From: CALBPI01 sp039700805 | GTDB lineage: Bacteria; Pseudomonadota; Gammaproteobacteria; Steroidobacterales; Woeseiaceae | Assembly (NCBI GenBank): GCA_039700805.1 | Contig: JBCAZE010000161.1 | Location: 1 to 6,831 of the forward strand | Direction: 5' to 3' | Length of the DNA: 6,831 nucleotides | The notes under the pieces: model-generated | Database searches by the model: none | What the model saw: only the letters and a program-made list of their open reading frames with translations | Told to the model about the DNA's origin: nothing | In this document: one piece after another, positions 1 through 5,613 of the stretch | Position numbering within the stretch: the stretch's first letter is position 1 | Layout of the letters: the number at the start of each line of letters is the position of its first letter | Program-made: the position numbers and the translations under genes

Positions 1-52
1 TTACCTAATGTTAGACGCTCAACAGAGAGCCAAGTCACGTTTTGCCATGTTT

Positions 53-80
53 TCGATAAAAAGAAAACCGCACAGGTCTA
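53..80 (-). terminator. possible weak terminator after pyrE
   Basis: Reading on the minus strand just past the pyrE stop codon, a short GACC/GGTT stem with a TGTGC loop is followed by a T-rich run (GGTTTTCTTTTT). The stem is only four pairs including one G-T, so the call rests mainly on the T-rich tract. The remaining bases 1-52 hold no gene I can recognise. Confidence 0.25.
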
Positions 81-722
81 GTTCACCCCATATTGGTCGC
101 GATACGCCAAAACCCGGTCCAAATGGCCGTTTTCAGCGCCTTTTGTCTCTAAATGTGTCACGAGATCGGCCAAAGTCGCGATGGCGGTCACTGTTACGCC
201 TGTCGTTCTTTCGACCTCTTGGCTCGCGGAAAGATCCCCGGTGCCTTTTTCCTGTCGGTCCAGGGAGATGACGATTCCACTGACTTCGGCGCCCGCTTCT
301 CTAATCATCTCGACACTATGTCGGATTGCGGTGCCGGCAGTCATGACATCGTCGACAATGACCACCTTGCCTTGCAATGGTCCGCCGACAATCACCCCGC
401 CTTCGCCATGATCTTTGGCCTCTTTGCGGTCAAAAGCATAGGGCACGTCGATCGAGTGGTGATCGGACAGTGCCGCGGCTGCCAAAGCAGCGAGTGGAAT
501 TCCCTTGTAGGCGGGTCCAAAAACGACATCGACGTCTTGGTGGTGCGTCGCAATAGCCTGCGCATACGCTTTACCAAGGGCAGACGCGGCACGACCGTTC
601 GCGAGCATGCCGGCATTGAAGAAATAGGGACTCACCCGCCCTGATTTCAGGGTGAATTCGCCGAACTTAAGCGCCCCCATTTGCAATGCGAGATCGACAA
701 ACTGTTGTTGAATTTGGGGCAT
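78..722 (-). CDS. pyrE: orotate phosphoribosyltransferase
   Basis: This enzyme converts orotate and PRPP to orotidine 5'-monophosphate in the cytosol, the fifth step of de novo pyrimidine synthesis. The 214-residue product is essentially the length of E. coli PyrE (213). Family landmarks run in order: LKFGEFTLKSGRVSPYFFNAG (residues 18-38), FGPAYKGIPLA (68-78), the flexible catalytic loop RKEAKDHGEGG (99-109), the PRPP-binding motif VVIVDDVMTAGTA (120-132) and ISLDRQEKG (152-160). The ATG at 722 aligns with the usual family start; the upstream Shine-Dalgarno is weak (GGAAA about 12 nt away). The gene is divergent from the exonuclease III-family gene at 804, as with pyrE and crc in Pseudomonas. 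No anomalies were seen. The identification is essentially certain. Confidence 0.97.
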   Translation of the reverse strand: MPQIQQQFVDLALQMGALKFGEFTLKSGRVSPYFFNAGMLANGRAASALGKAYAQAIATHHQDVDVVFGPAYKGIPLAALAAAALSDHHSIDVPYAFDRKEAKDHGEGGVIVGGPLQGKVVIVDDVMTAGTAIRHSVEMIREAGAEVSGIVISLDRQEKGTGDLSASQEVERTTGVTVTAIATLADLVTHLETKGAENGHLDRVLAYRDQYGVN

Positions 723-755
723 GAGTTTTTGATTTCCAAATACCGGGTCGTGAGT

Positions 756-764
756 TGTTATGAT
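756..764 (+). promoter_or_regulatory. extended -10 promoter element, divergent pyrE/nuclease region
   Basis: TGTTATGAT combines a TG-n extension with TATGAT, one mismatch from TATAAT, 39 nt before the nuclease start codon at 804. No good -35 lies 16-18 bp upstream, which fits an extended -10 promoter. On the minus strand TATCAT (760-765) overlaps it and could act as the pyrE -10, with a poor -35 (TTCAGC, 783-788) at 17-bp spacing. If both are used, the two promoters would compete for the same DNA. Predicted by eye only. Confidence 0.45.
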
Positions 765-803
765 AGCGCGTCGCCGACACGAGCTGAACCTGAAAGAACG
801 CCT

Positions 804-1580
804 ATGACACGTATCATTTCGCTGAATGCCAATGGCATCCGCGCCGCATCGCGCAAGGGATTTTTCGATTGGCTATCAAAACAAAACGCCGACGTCGTCT
901 GTATTCAAGAGACTAAAGCGCAAGAGTTTCAGTTGACGGATGAGGTGTTCCGACCGGCGGGCTACCATTGTTTTTACGAAGACGCTGAGAAGAAGGGCTA
1001 CAGCGGCGTTGCAATCTATTCCCGGAGCAAACCCACCAAGGTGGTTCGAGGGCTCGGCGAGGCACAGTTCGACAGTGAAGGACGCTATTTAGAAGTACAG
1101 CTGGATCAACTTGCGGTTGTCAGCGTGTATCTGCCTTCTGGCACATCTGGTGATGAGCGACAAGCGTTCAAAATGGATAGTCTGGACGTATTCCTAACGC
1201 ACCTTAAGAAGCTCAAGCGGCGGAAACGAGAGTATGTTGTTTGCGGCGACTACAACATTGCCCATACCAAGGCCGACATTAAGAACTGGCGCAGCAATCA
1301 AAAAAACTCGGGCTTTTTACCCGAGGAGCGCGCTTGGATGGATACATTGATCGACGATGCTGGCTACGTGGATGCGTTTCGCGAGTTGCCGCAGGAAGAA
1401 CACGAGTACAGCTGGTGGTCCAACCGCGGTCAGGCATGGGCGAACAATACGGGCTGGCGCATCGACTATCATATGACGACGCCTGGTCTGCGCGGCAAAG
1501 TGACCGCCACTGACATTTATCGAGATGAACGATTCTCAGATCATGCACCGGTGACGATTGACTACGACTACCCACTCTAG
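804..1580 (+). CDS. exodeoxyribonuclease III / AP endonuclease, Crc-related but with active site intact
   Basis: This is a 258-residue member of the exonuclease III (EEP) fold, predicted to cleave DNA at abasic sites and degrade 3' ends in base excision repair. Expected catalytic residues are visible: N8/N10 in SLNANGIRA, E36 in CIQETKA, Y109 in SVYLPSG, D149 and N151 in CGDYNIAH, D221 in GWRIDY, and D246-H247 in FSDHAP. Distinctive stretches such as RRKREYVVCGDYNIAH, DIKNWR, GFLPEERAW and YSWWSNRGQAWANNTGWRIDY resemble Pseudomonas Crc, which as I recall has lost several of these residues (IQDT, CGSLYVAH, SQHAP). I chose the ATG at 804 because homologues start at M-x-RIIS. A longer reading from 681 would run into the pyrE start region and through the promoter. 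The gene is divergent from pyrE and overlaps the AmpG gene by 23 bp. The symbol (xthA, exoA or crc) is left open because naming at this locus varies. Confidence 0.93.
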   Translation: MTRIISLNANGIRAASRKGFFDWLSKQNADVVCIQETKAQEFQLTDEVFRPAGYHCFYEDAEKKGYSGVAIYSRSKPTKVVRGLGEAQFDSEGRYLEVQLDQLAVVSVYLPSGTSGDERQAFKMDSLDVFLTHLKKLKRRKREYVVCGDYNIAHTKADIKNWRSNQKNSGFLPEERAWMDTLIDDAGYVDAFRELPQEEHEYSWWSNRGQAWANNTGWRIDYHMTTPGLRGKVTATDIYRDERFSDHAPVTIDYDYPL

Positions 1581-2907
1581 CGCCGACTGGCTCCGGCCGA
1601 CAACGGTCACCAATTTCTTCCTTGGCTTCTCGGGTGGCCTCCCGTTTCCACTGGTCTACGCGACGCTCAGTGCATGGCTCGAAGAGGCAGGGCTTACGCG
1701 AAGCGCCATCTCGACATTCGCATGGATTGGGTTCGCCTATTCGTTCAAATTCTTGTGGTCACCGATTGTCGACAACACGCGCATTCCGATTCTCACTAAT
1801 TGGGTTGGACGTCGGCGCGCTTGGCTGCTGACGGCACAAGTCGCGCTAGCGATGGGTTTGCTAGTCATGTCGCGATTGGACCCTGCGACGGAGCTCGCGG
1901 TGTTCGCGATGGTGACGTTGGCGGTGGCCCTACTATCGGCGACGCAAGACATCGTGATCGACGCGTATCGTATCGAATCCGATAGTAAAGAGATGCAGGG
2001 CATCTTGGCTGGTGCCTATCAATATGGCTATCGCTTGGCTCTCATCTGCAGCTCGGCCGGGGCGTTGTATCTTGCGGAATGGGGCGGTTGGGCGCTGACC
2101 TACAGCCTTATGGCGGGGTTGATGGGTGTCGGCATTCTCGCAGTGCTCATGTCGCGCGAGCCAGCTGGCACACCGACGTTGTCTTACACCAGCGCCGCGG
2201 ACTGGCTGCAGAAAAGTGTTTTCCAACCATTTTTCGACATGTTTTCGCGGTTTGGTGGCGTGTTGTTGCTCATACTCGCGTATGTGCTGTGTTTTCGCGT
2301 CAGCGACTATGTGCTGGGTATTCTTGCCAACCCGTTCTATCTCGATCTCGGCTTTTCCAAAACCGATGTTGCTAACGTCGCGAAGGCCTACGGTATCGTC
2401 GTGTCACTGGTCGGCATTGCTGCCGGCAGTGCGGCGGTGTTGCGTTGGTCTGTCTATCGGTGTTTGGTGATCGCGAGTGTTTTGATCGCCGCGACCAACC
2501 TCGGTTTTATTTATCTTGCGTTCCAAGGCCCGGAGTTATCAGCGCTGGCTGTCACCATCAGTGGTGACAACTTCGCCATGGGCTTTGCCGGTACCGTGTT
2601 CATTGCTTATCTCGCGGGCCTCACCAATGCCAAGTTCACCGCGACGCAATATGCACTCTTGAGTTCATTGTCCGCGTTTGGCGGTAAGTTTCTGGCCAAG
2701 TGGTCGGGCAATGTTCAGGAGTGGTCGGGTTGGTCGGGGCTGCTTGCCCCGTGGATGACCGACGCCGCGCGAGATGCGGACTGGGCGGGTTGGGTCGGTT
2801 TCTTCGGGTATGCCGCACTCACCGGTATCCCATCTGTCGTTCTGGCGCTTGTCATCGGGCTCCCTCGGTTTCGCATCGAGCGATTAGCCGAATCGTCGAA
2901 CAAGTAG
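1558..2907 (+). CDS. ampG: AmpG-family muropeptide MFS transporter
   Basis: This is a 449-residue inner-membrane major facilitator protein predicted to import GlcNAc-anhydroMurNAc peptides from the periplasm for cell-wall recycling. AmpG hallmarks are present: FFLGFSGGLPFPLVYATLSAWL (20-41, first helix), FKFLWSPIVD (63-72), GRRRAWLL (84-91), SATQDIVIDAYR (127-138), YGYRL (156-160) and ATQYALLSSLSAFG (362-375). Many hydrophobic segments fit about 12 helices. The family uses a charged GRRR loop between helices 2 and 3, as seen here. The start is TTG at 1558: an in-frame TGA at 1552-1554 blocks anything longer, and no in-frame ATG occurs before the first helix. GGTGA (1550-1554) is a close, weak Shine-Dalgarno, so translational coupling to the overlapping nuclease gene is likely. 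No ampD or ampC is present in the window. A related peptide or sugar MFS role cannot be excluded. Confidence 0.87.
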   Translation: MTTTTHSSADWLRPTTVTNFFLGFSGGLPFPLVYATLSAWLEEAGLTRSAISTFAWIGFAYSFKFLWSPIVDNTRIPILTNWVGRRRAWLLTAQVALAMGLLVMSRLDPATELAVFAMVTLAVALLSATQDIVIDAYRIESDSKEMQGILAGAYQYGYRLALICSSAGALYLAEWGGWALTYSLMAGLMGVGILAVLMSREPAGTPTLSYTSAADWLQKSVFQPFFDMFSRFGGVLLLILAYVLCFRVSDYVLGILANPFYLDLGFSKTDVANVAKAYGIVVSLVGIAAGSAAVLRWSVYRCLVIASVLIAATNLGFIYLAFQGPELSALAVTISGDNFAMGFAGTVFIAYLAGLTNAKFTATQYALLSSLSAFGGKFLAKWSGNVQEWSGWSGLLAPWMTDAARDADWAGWVGFFGYAALTGIPSVVLALVIGLPRFRIERLAESSNK

Positions 2908-2965
2908 GTCTGTCAGCCGCGATGCGTGACTGTTCCCTTTTCTGACTGAGGACGATAGCGGCGAC

Positions 2966-4015
2966 GTGCAGACTTTTTTCTCAAACGACCATCGACTGCG
3001 CAATCCAGAGACCGAGCTGTATGGCGGTCGCTTGGTGACGCCGTACGAGTCGCCGGATCGCGTCGACCTCGTGAGCACGGCAATAGCGCGGGCACGGCTG
3101 GGGGATCGAGTGCCCGTCGAGAACCGGGATCTCAGCGTGGCGGGCCAAGTGCACGATGCGGGTTATCTTCGGTTTCTCAGCACGTGTTGGGCGGACTGGC
3201 AGGCGGCGGGTCATGACGGGGAATTGATCAGCTACGTGTGGCCAGGGCGTCGCATGCCAAGCGAACGGATTCCAACCACCATCGCAGGGAAAGTGGGTTA
3301 CTACGCGCTTTCTGCCGATACGGCGATCTCGGGTGGGACTTTTGAAGCCGCTGTCAGCAGTCAGTCTGTTGCGTTAGCTGCCGCCGATGCTGTGCTGTCG
3401 GGCGCAAAAGCGGCATTCGGTTTGTGTCGCCCGCCGGGTCACCATGCCGCTCGCGATCAGTATGGTGGCTATTGTTTCATCAATAACGCCGCCGTTGCCG
3501 CACAGCATGCGTTGAATGAAGGCCGTCAACGCGTCGCGATCCTCGATGTCGACTTTCACCATGGCAATGGCACACAGGACATTTTTTATGAGCGAGATGA
3601 CGTGTTGTTTGTATCGTTGCACGGCGATCCGATGCACGCATTTCCACATTTCCTGGGATTCGCCGATGAGCAAGGTCGTGGTGTGGGGCAGGGGTGTAAT
3701 CTCAATCTCCCTTTGGCGCCCGGCACAGACTATCGGGAATGGTCGCAGGCGCTAGATCGCGGTCTCAGCGCAATCCGCGCTTTCTCGCCGCAATTGCTTG
3801 TCGTATCCCTGGGAGTCGATGCCTACGAAGAGGATCCGATCAGCTTTTTTAAGCTCAATGGACACGACTTTGCCGATTGCGGTAAACGCATCGGTCGACT
3901 AGGCCTCGATACCGTCTTCCTGATGGAGGGAGGTTATGCGATCGACAGCATCGGCGACAATGTTGTTAGTGTCCTCGGTGGCTTCGAGGATGCTGGTAGT
4001 CAACGCGCTGGCTGA
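2966..4015 (+). CDS. acetylpolyamine amidohydrolase (class II histone deacetylase-like)
   Basis: This is a 349-residue cytosolic zinc hydrolase predicted to remove acetyl groups from acetylated polyamines, or related small acetylamides. It fits the deacetylase fold end to end. H159-H160 in CRPPGHHA act as general base/acid, D196 and H198 in ILDVDFHHGNGTQ and D285 in SLGVDAYEEDP bind zinc, and Y324 in MEGGYAI is the oxyanion tyrosine. Each sits one residue later than the numbering I recall for Mycoplana ramosa acetylpolyamine amidohydrolase. The N-terminus FFSNDHRLRNPETELYGGRL and the WPGRRMPSERIP loop (92-103) also match that enzyme class rather than AcuC or eukaryotic-like HDACs; this loop supports dimerisation and a narrow polyamine site in the family. 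The start is GTG at 2966, with TGAGGA at 2947-2952 (13 nt, somewhat long). It lies 58 bp after ampG and is probably in the same operon. Confidence 0.88.
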   Translation: MQTFFSNDHRLRNPETELYGGRLVTPYESPDRVDLVSTAIARARLGDRVPVENRDLSVAGQVHDAGYLRFLSTCWADWQAAGHDGELISYVWPGRRMPSERIPTTIAGKVGYYALSADTAISGGTFEAAVSSQSVALAAADAVLSGAKAAFGLCRPPGHHAARDQYGGYCFINNAAVAAQHALNEGRQRVAILDVDFHHGNGTQDIFYERDDVLFVSLHGDPMHAFPHFLGFADEQGRGVGQGCNLNLPLAPGTDYREWSQALDRGLSAIRAFSPQLLVVSLGVDAYEEDPISFFKLNGHDFADCGKRIGRLGLDTVFLMEGGYAIDSIGDNVVSVLGGFEDAGSQRAG

Positions 4016-4044
4016 GCGTGTATTTTTTTAACGACTTGCGTTGA
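4000..4044 (+). terminator. possible terminator at the end of the amidohydrolase gene
   Basis: The stop codon is followed within eight bases by a seven-T run (4023-4029). A short stem ACGC (4003-4006) / GCGT (4016-4019) with a nine-base loop sits just before it and overlaps the stop. A second possible pairing, TCAACGC (4000-4006) with GCGTTGA (4038-4044), encloses the T run. The stem before the T run is short, so intrinsic termination here is plausible but not strong; the larger hairpin at 4061-4120 may contribute. Confidence 0.35.
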
Positions 4045-4060
4045 TATCGGCGCTGACATT

Positions 4061-4120
4061 GGCGACAGCAATAATCCCGCTCGCGCGAAACGACGCGCTC
4101 GCAGGATCATTGCTGCCGCC
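4061..4120. repeat. 60-nt imperfect inverted repeat (hairpin) at the array entry
   Basis: The left arm GGCGACAGCAATAATCC (4061-4077) pairs with GGATCATTGCTGCCGCC (4104-4120) at 15 of 17 positions. Between them GCGCG (4083-4087) pairs with CGCGC (4094-4098) around the six-base loop AAACGA, and two further pairs (4079-4102, 4080-4101) bridge the stems. In total 22 of 27 opposed positions pair. The right arm is part of repeat unit 1, so only the first unit has the upstream partner. This resembles REP-like or terminator-type hairpins at gene 3' ends; function is inferred only from shape and place. Confidence 0.6.
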
Positions 4121-4474
4121 TGTTCGGTGTTTTGATACCAGCATCGCGGTTTTTCGGGCGCGCAAAACGACGCGCTCGCAGGATCATCGCTGTCGCCCGC
4201 TTGGTGTTTTGATCCCAGCATTGTGGTTGTTTGGGTCGCGCGAAACGACGCGCTCGCAGGATCATCGCTGTCGCCTGCTCTGTGTTTTGGTCCCAGCATT
4301 GTGGTTATTTTAGGCGCACGAAACGACGCGCTCGCAGGATCATTGCTGCCGCCTGTTCGGTGTTTTGATACCAGCATCGCGGTTTTTCGGGCGCGCAAAA
4401 CGACGCGCTCGCAGGATCATCGCTGTCGCCTGCTCGTTGTCTTGATCCCAACACCCTGGTTGTTTGGGTGACGC
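4088..4474. repeat. tandem array of five 77/78-bp repeats
   Basis: Units begin at 4088, 4165, 4243, 4321 and 4398, giving periods of 77, 78, 78 and 77 bp. The first 23 bases of every unit are invariant and include GCGCTCGCAGGATCAT. A second, less strict block reads roughly GTGTTTTGATCCCAGCAT. Variation clusters between the blocks and at the unit end. Units 1 and 4 are identical, and with flanks the exact match is 112 bp (4086-4197 and 4319-4430, offset 233). Unit 5 decays at its 3' end. Each unit boundary can form a small GC-only hairpin (GCGCG or GCGC arms around the AAACGA region). The array lies between convergent genes, a usual place for REP/BIME-type or minisatellite DNA. I do not recognise the family. 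Confidence 0.92.
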
Positions 4475-4492
4475 GAGAGTCAGTGTGGGATC
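4444..4492. repeat. inverted repeat around the 3' end of the DUF6763-like gene
   Basis: GATCCCAACAC (4444-4454, in repeat unit 5) pairs with GTGTGGGATC (4483-4492, last codons of the minus-strand gene) with one bulged base and a 28-nt loop. In the minus-strand transcript this would place a stem across the stop codon. No T-run follows, so it is not a classic intrinsic terminator, but it could block 3' exonucleases or mark the end of the message. Confidence 0.4.
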
Positions 4493-4800
4493 AGGTCCGC
4501 GTCGTGATCGTGATCGCGCTCCAGCACCTCGAGCGGGTCTGACCAGTCGTGCGGTAGTTGGCCATCATGATCGCGGATCGCATCTTCCGGTGCGACGTCC
4601 AATGCGCCGCTCCAATCCTCTGGCGCGGCAACCCGTTGGATCAGCAGTCGCGGCCAATGTTCAAGTTCGATCTCAGCCACCATGCCGTCGAAATATTGGA
4701 TCTCGACGAGCCCTTGCTGCTCGTCTAGTGCGACGACTTCAAACGATTCCCTGCCCGGGCGTTGATACCAGCGTCCGACAGTGGGAAACAATACAGCCAT
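4480..4800 (-). CDS. small acidic DUF6763-like protein, function unknown
   Basis: The product has 106 residues, is probably cytosolic, and has no signal peptide or membrane segment. The N-terminal half (TVGRWYQRPGRESFEVVALD, then GLVEIQYFDGMVAEIELEHW, residues 7-49) looks like a small beta-rich, SH3/KOW-like fold, and resembles short gammaproteobacterial proteins that I recall as DUF6763. The C-terminal half is acidic and contains two related blocks, APEDWSGALDV (59-69) and LPHDWSDPLEV (82-92), then a His/Asp-rich tail (RDHDHDADLIPH). The start is well supported: AAAGGAG (complement of 4807-4813) lies 6 nt before the ATG. Minus-strand TATAAC (complement of 4833-4838) could be a -10 element, but no -35 is convincing. 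The gene stands alone, convergent with the amidohydrolase across the repeats and divergent from the MarC gene. I assign no function. Confidence 0.75.
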   Translation of the reverse strand: MAVLFPTVGRWYQRPGRESFEVVALDEQQGLVEIQYFDGMVAEIELEHWPRLLIQRVAAPEDWSGALDVAPEDAIRDHDGQLPHDWSDPLEVLERDHDHDADLIPH

Positions 4801-4806
4801 GTTTCG

Positions 4807-4813
4807 CTCCTTT
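4807..4813 (-). promoter_or_regulatory. strong ribosome binding site for the DUF6763-like gene
   Basis: On the minus strand AAAGGAG precedes the ATG at 4800 by six bases. It is the best Shine-Dalgarno in the window and fixes both the start and the reality of this small gene. Confidence 0.7.
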
Positions 4814-4886
4814 CCTGTCTTCTTCGACTAAAGTTATACGCCTGACGCATTGATTTCGCCAGTCGGCCTATTTTTGTGCCGGGGTG

Positions 4887-4915
4887 TTGGCTTTGTTGTC
4901 GCGCATCAATATACT
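4887..4915 (+). promoter_or_regulatory. sigma70-like promoter for the MarC-family gene
   Basis: TTGGCT (4887-4892, 4/6 to TTGACA) and TATACT (4910-4915, 5/6 to TATAAT) are separated by exactly 17 bp. Transcription would begin near 4922, about 40 nt before the ATG at 4961. Its position argues against the longer in-frame reading of the MarC gene that begins at 4850. Confidence 0.55.
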
Positions 4916-4960
4916 CCGCTGGCGCTGTTTAGCGCTGAGTCCTTTTGCCGGAAAATCGCC

Positions 4961-5581
4961 ATGGAACAGTTGCTTAGACATTTCGTTGTATTGTTCGTCG
5001 TCATTGAGCCGATCACGCTTGTGCCGATTTTTGGTGCATTGACTCGCGGCGCGGATACGGCCTATCGCCGAAAAATGGCGCTGAAGTCGATTGGGCTCTC
5101 AGTCATCATCTTTTGGGTGTTCGCATTGGCCGGTCAGCGTTTGCTTGAGACGCTAGGAATCTCGGTGGCGGCATTCAAAGTGGCCGGCGGAATTCTTCTC
5201 TTCTTGATGGCCGTGGATATGGTCTTCGCACGTCAGTCCGGTCTCCGGTCAACGACAGTTCGCGAACAGGATGAGGCCAGATATCGTGAGGATATCTCTG
5301 TCTTCCCACTCGCGTTTCCATTGATTGCTGGCCCGGGTGCGCTGGCAACCTTGATGCTGTTGTTAGTGGAGTTGGGCGATAGCTGGCCGGAATTCTTTGG
5401 CTTGATGGCGATGGCCATGGTGGTGTTGGCTATTGCGCTGATCTTAATGTTGCTGACGACGCAAGTGATGAAGCTCATCGGCGAAACCGGTGCCAATGTC
5501 ATCTCCAGACTGTTCGGTGTCGTTTTGGTCGCGTTAGCAGTTCAGTATGTGGTTGACGGCATCCTGACGCTATTTTTCTAA
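4961..5581 (+). CDS. MarC-family integral membrane protein
   Basis: This is a 206-residue inner-membrane protein of the MarC/UPF0056 family, whose transported substrate is not established; an early link to multiple antibiotic resistance was, to my knowledge, not upheld. About six membrane segments are visible, near residues 4-26, 43-63, 68-90, 113-137, 144-167 and 184-205. The family's two repeat signatures are present: FVVIEPITLVPIFGALTRG (12-30) and ISVFPLAFPLIAGPGALATL (112-131). The C-terminal AVQYVVDGI (193-201) is also typical. The first signature has E16 where relatives usually carry N or D before the proline (NPIG, DPxG). I chose the ATG at 4961 because it gives the usual family length, has GGAAAA about eight bases upstream, and lies just downstream of a good promoter. 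The gene is convergent with trmB, with only 32 bp between them. Confidence 0.9.
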   Translation: MEQLLRHFVVLFVVIEPITLVPIFGALTRGADTAYRRKMALKSIGLSVIIFWVFALAGQRLLETLGISVAAFKVAGGILLFLMAVDMVFARQSGLRSTTVREQDEARYREDISVFPLAFPLIAGPGALATLMLLLVELGDSWPEFFGLMAMAMVVLAIALILMLLTTQVMKLIGETGANVISRLFGVVLVALAVQYVVDGILTLFF

Positions 5582-5613
5582 GGCAGGAAGGCTGACGGCC
5601 TACGTCGCCGCTG

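Larger units (their letters stand above)
4016..4479. other. 464-bp convergent intergenic region filled by repeats
   Basis: This stretch separates the 3' ends of the amidohydrolase (plus) and the DUF6763-like gene (minus). It begins with a seven-T run (4023-4029), continues with a 60-nt imperfect hairpin (4061-4120), and is then filled to about 4474 by a tandem repeat. Open frames cross it on both strands, but they spell only repeat-derived peptides, change frame where units are 77 rather than 78 bp, and have no convincing ribosome-binding site. I see no real gene in it. Confidence 0.8.

Noticed and set aside
1..77. Possible gene end at the left edge
   Set aside because: Plus-strand frames are open here, but the peptides resemble nothing I know and one simply runs on as a shadow of pyrE; no start or motif supports a call.
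681..803. N-terminal extension of the exonuclease III-family protein
   Set aside because: It would overlap the pyrE start and the promoter region, and homologues begin at the ATG at 804.
4000..4471. Open reading frames of 82 to 132 codons on both strands of the repeat region
   Set aside because: Their proteins are repeat translations (such as DDPASASFRA on the minus strand), the mix of 77- and 78-bp units shifts the frame, and none has a convincing ribosome-binding site.
4088..4474. Repeat array as a CRISPR
   Set aside because: The segments between conserved cores are related to each other rather than unique spacers, the conserved core is joined to a semi-conserved second block, and no cas gene is present.
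4762..4772. Short match TTGATACCAGC shared by the DUF6763-like gene and repeat units 1 and 4
   Set aside because: It is eleven bases only, lies in the codons for the conserved WYQ stretch, and does not extend into the repeat core; probably chance.
4850..4960. N-terminal extension of the MarC-family protein
   Set aside because: The likely promoter at 4887-4915 lies within it, and the ATG at 4961 gives the normal family length.
5589..5613. Terminator between the MarC gene and trmB
   Set aside because: Only two competing four-pair stems (AGGC/GCCT and CGGC/GCCG) with no T-run on either strand.
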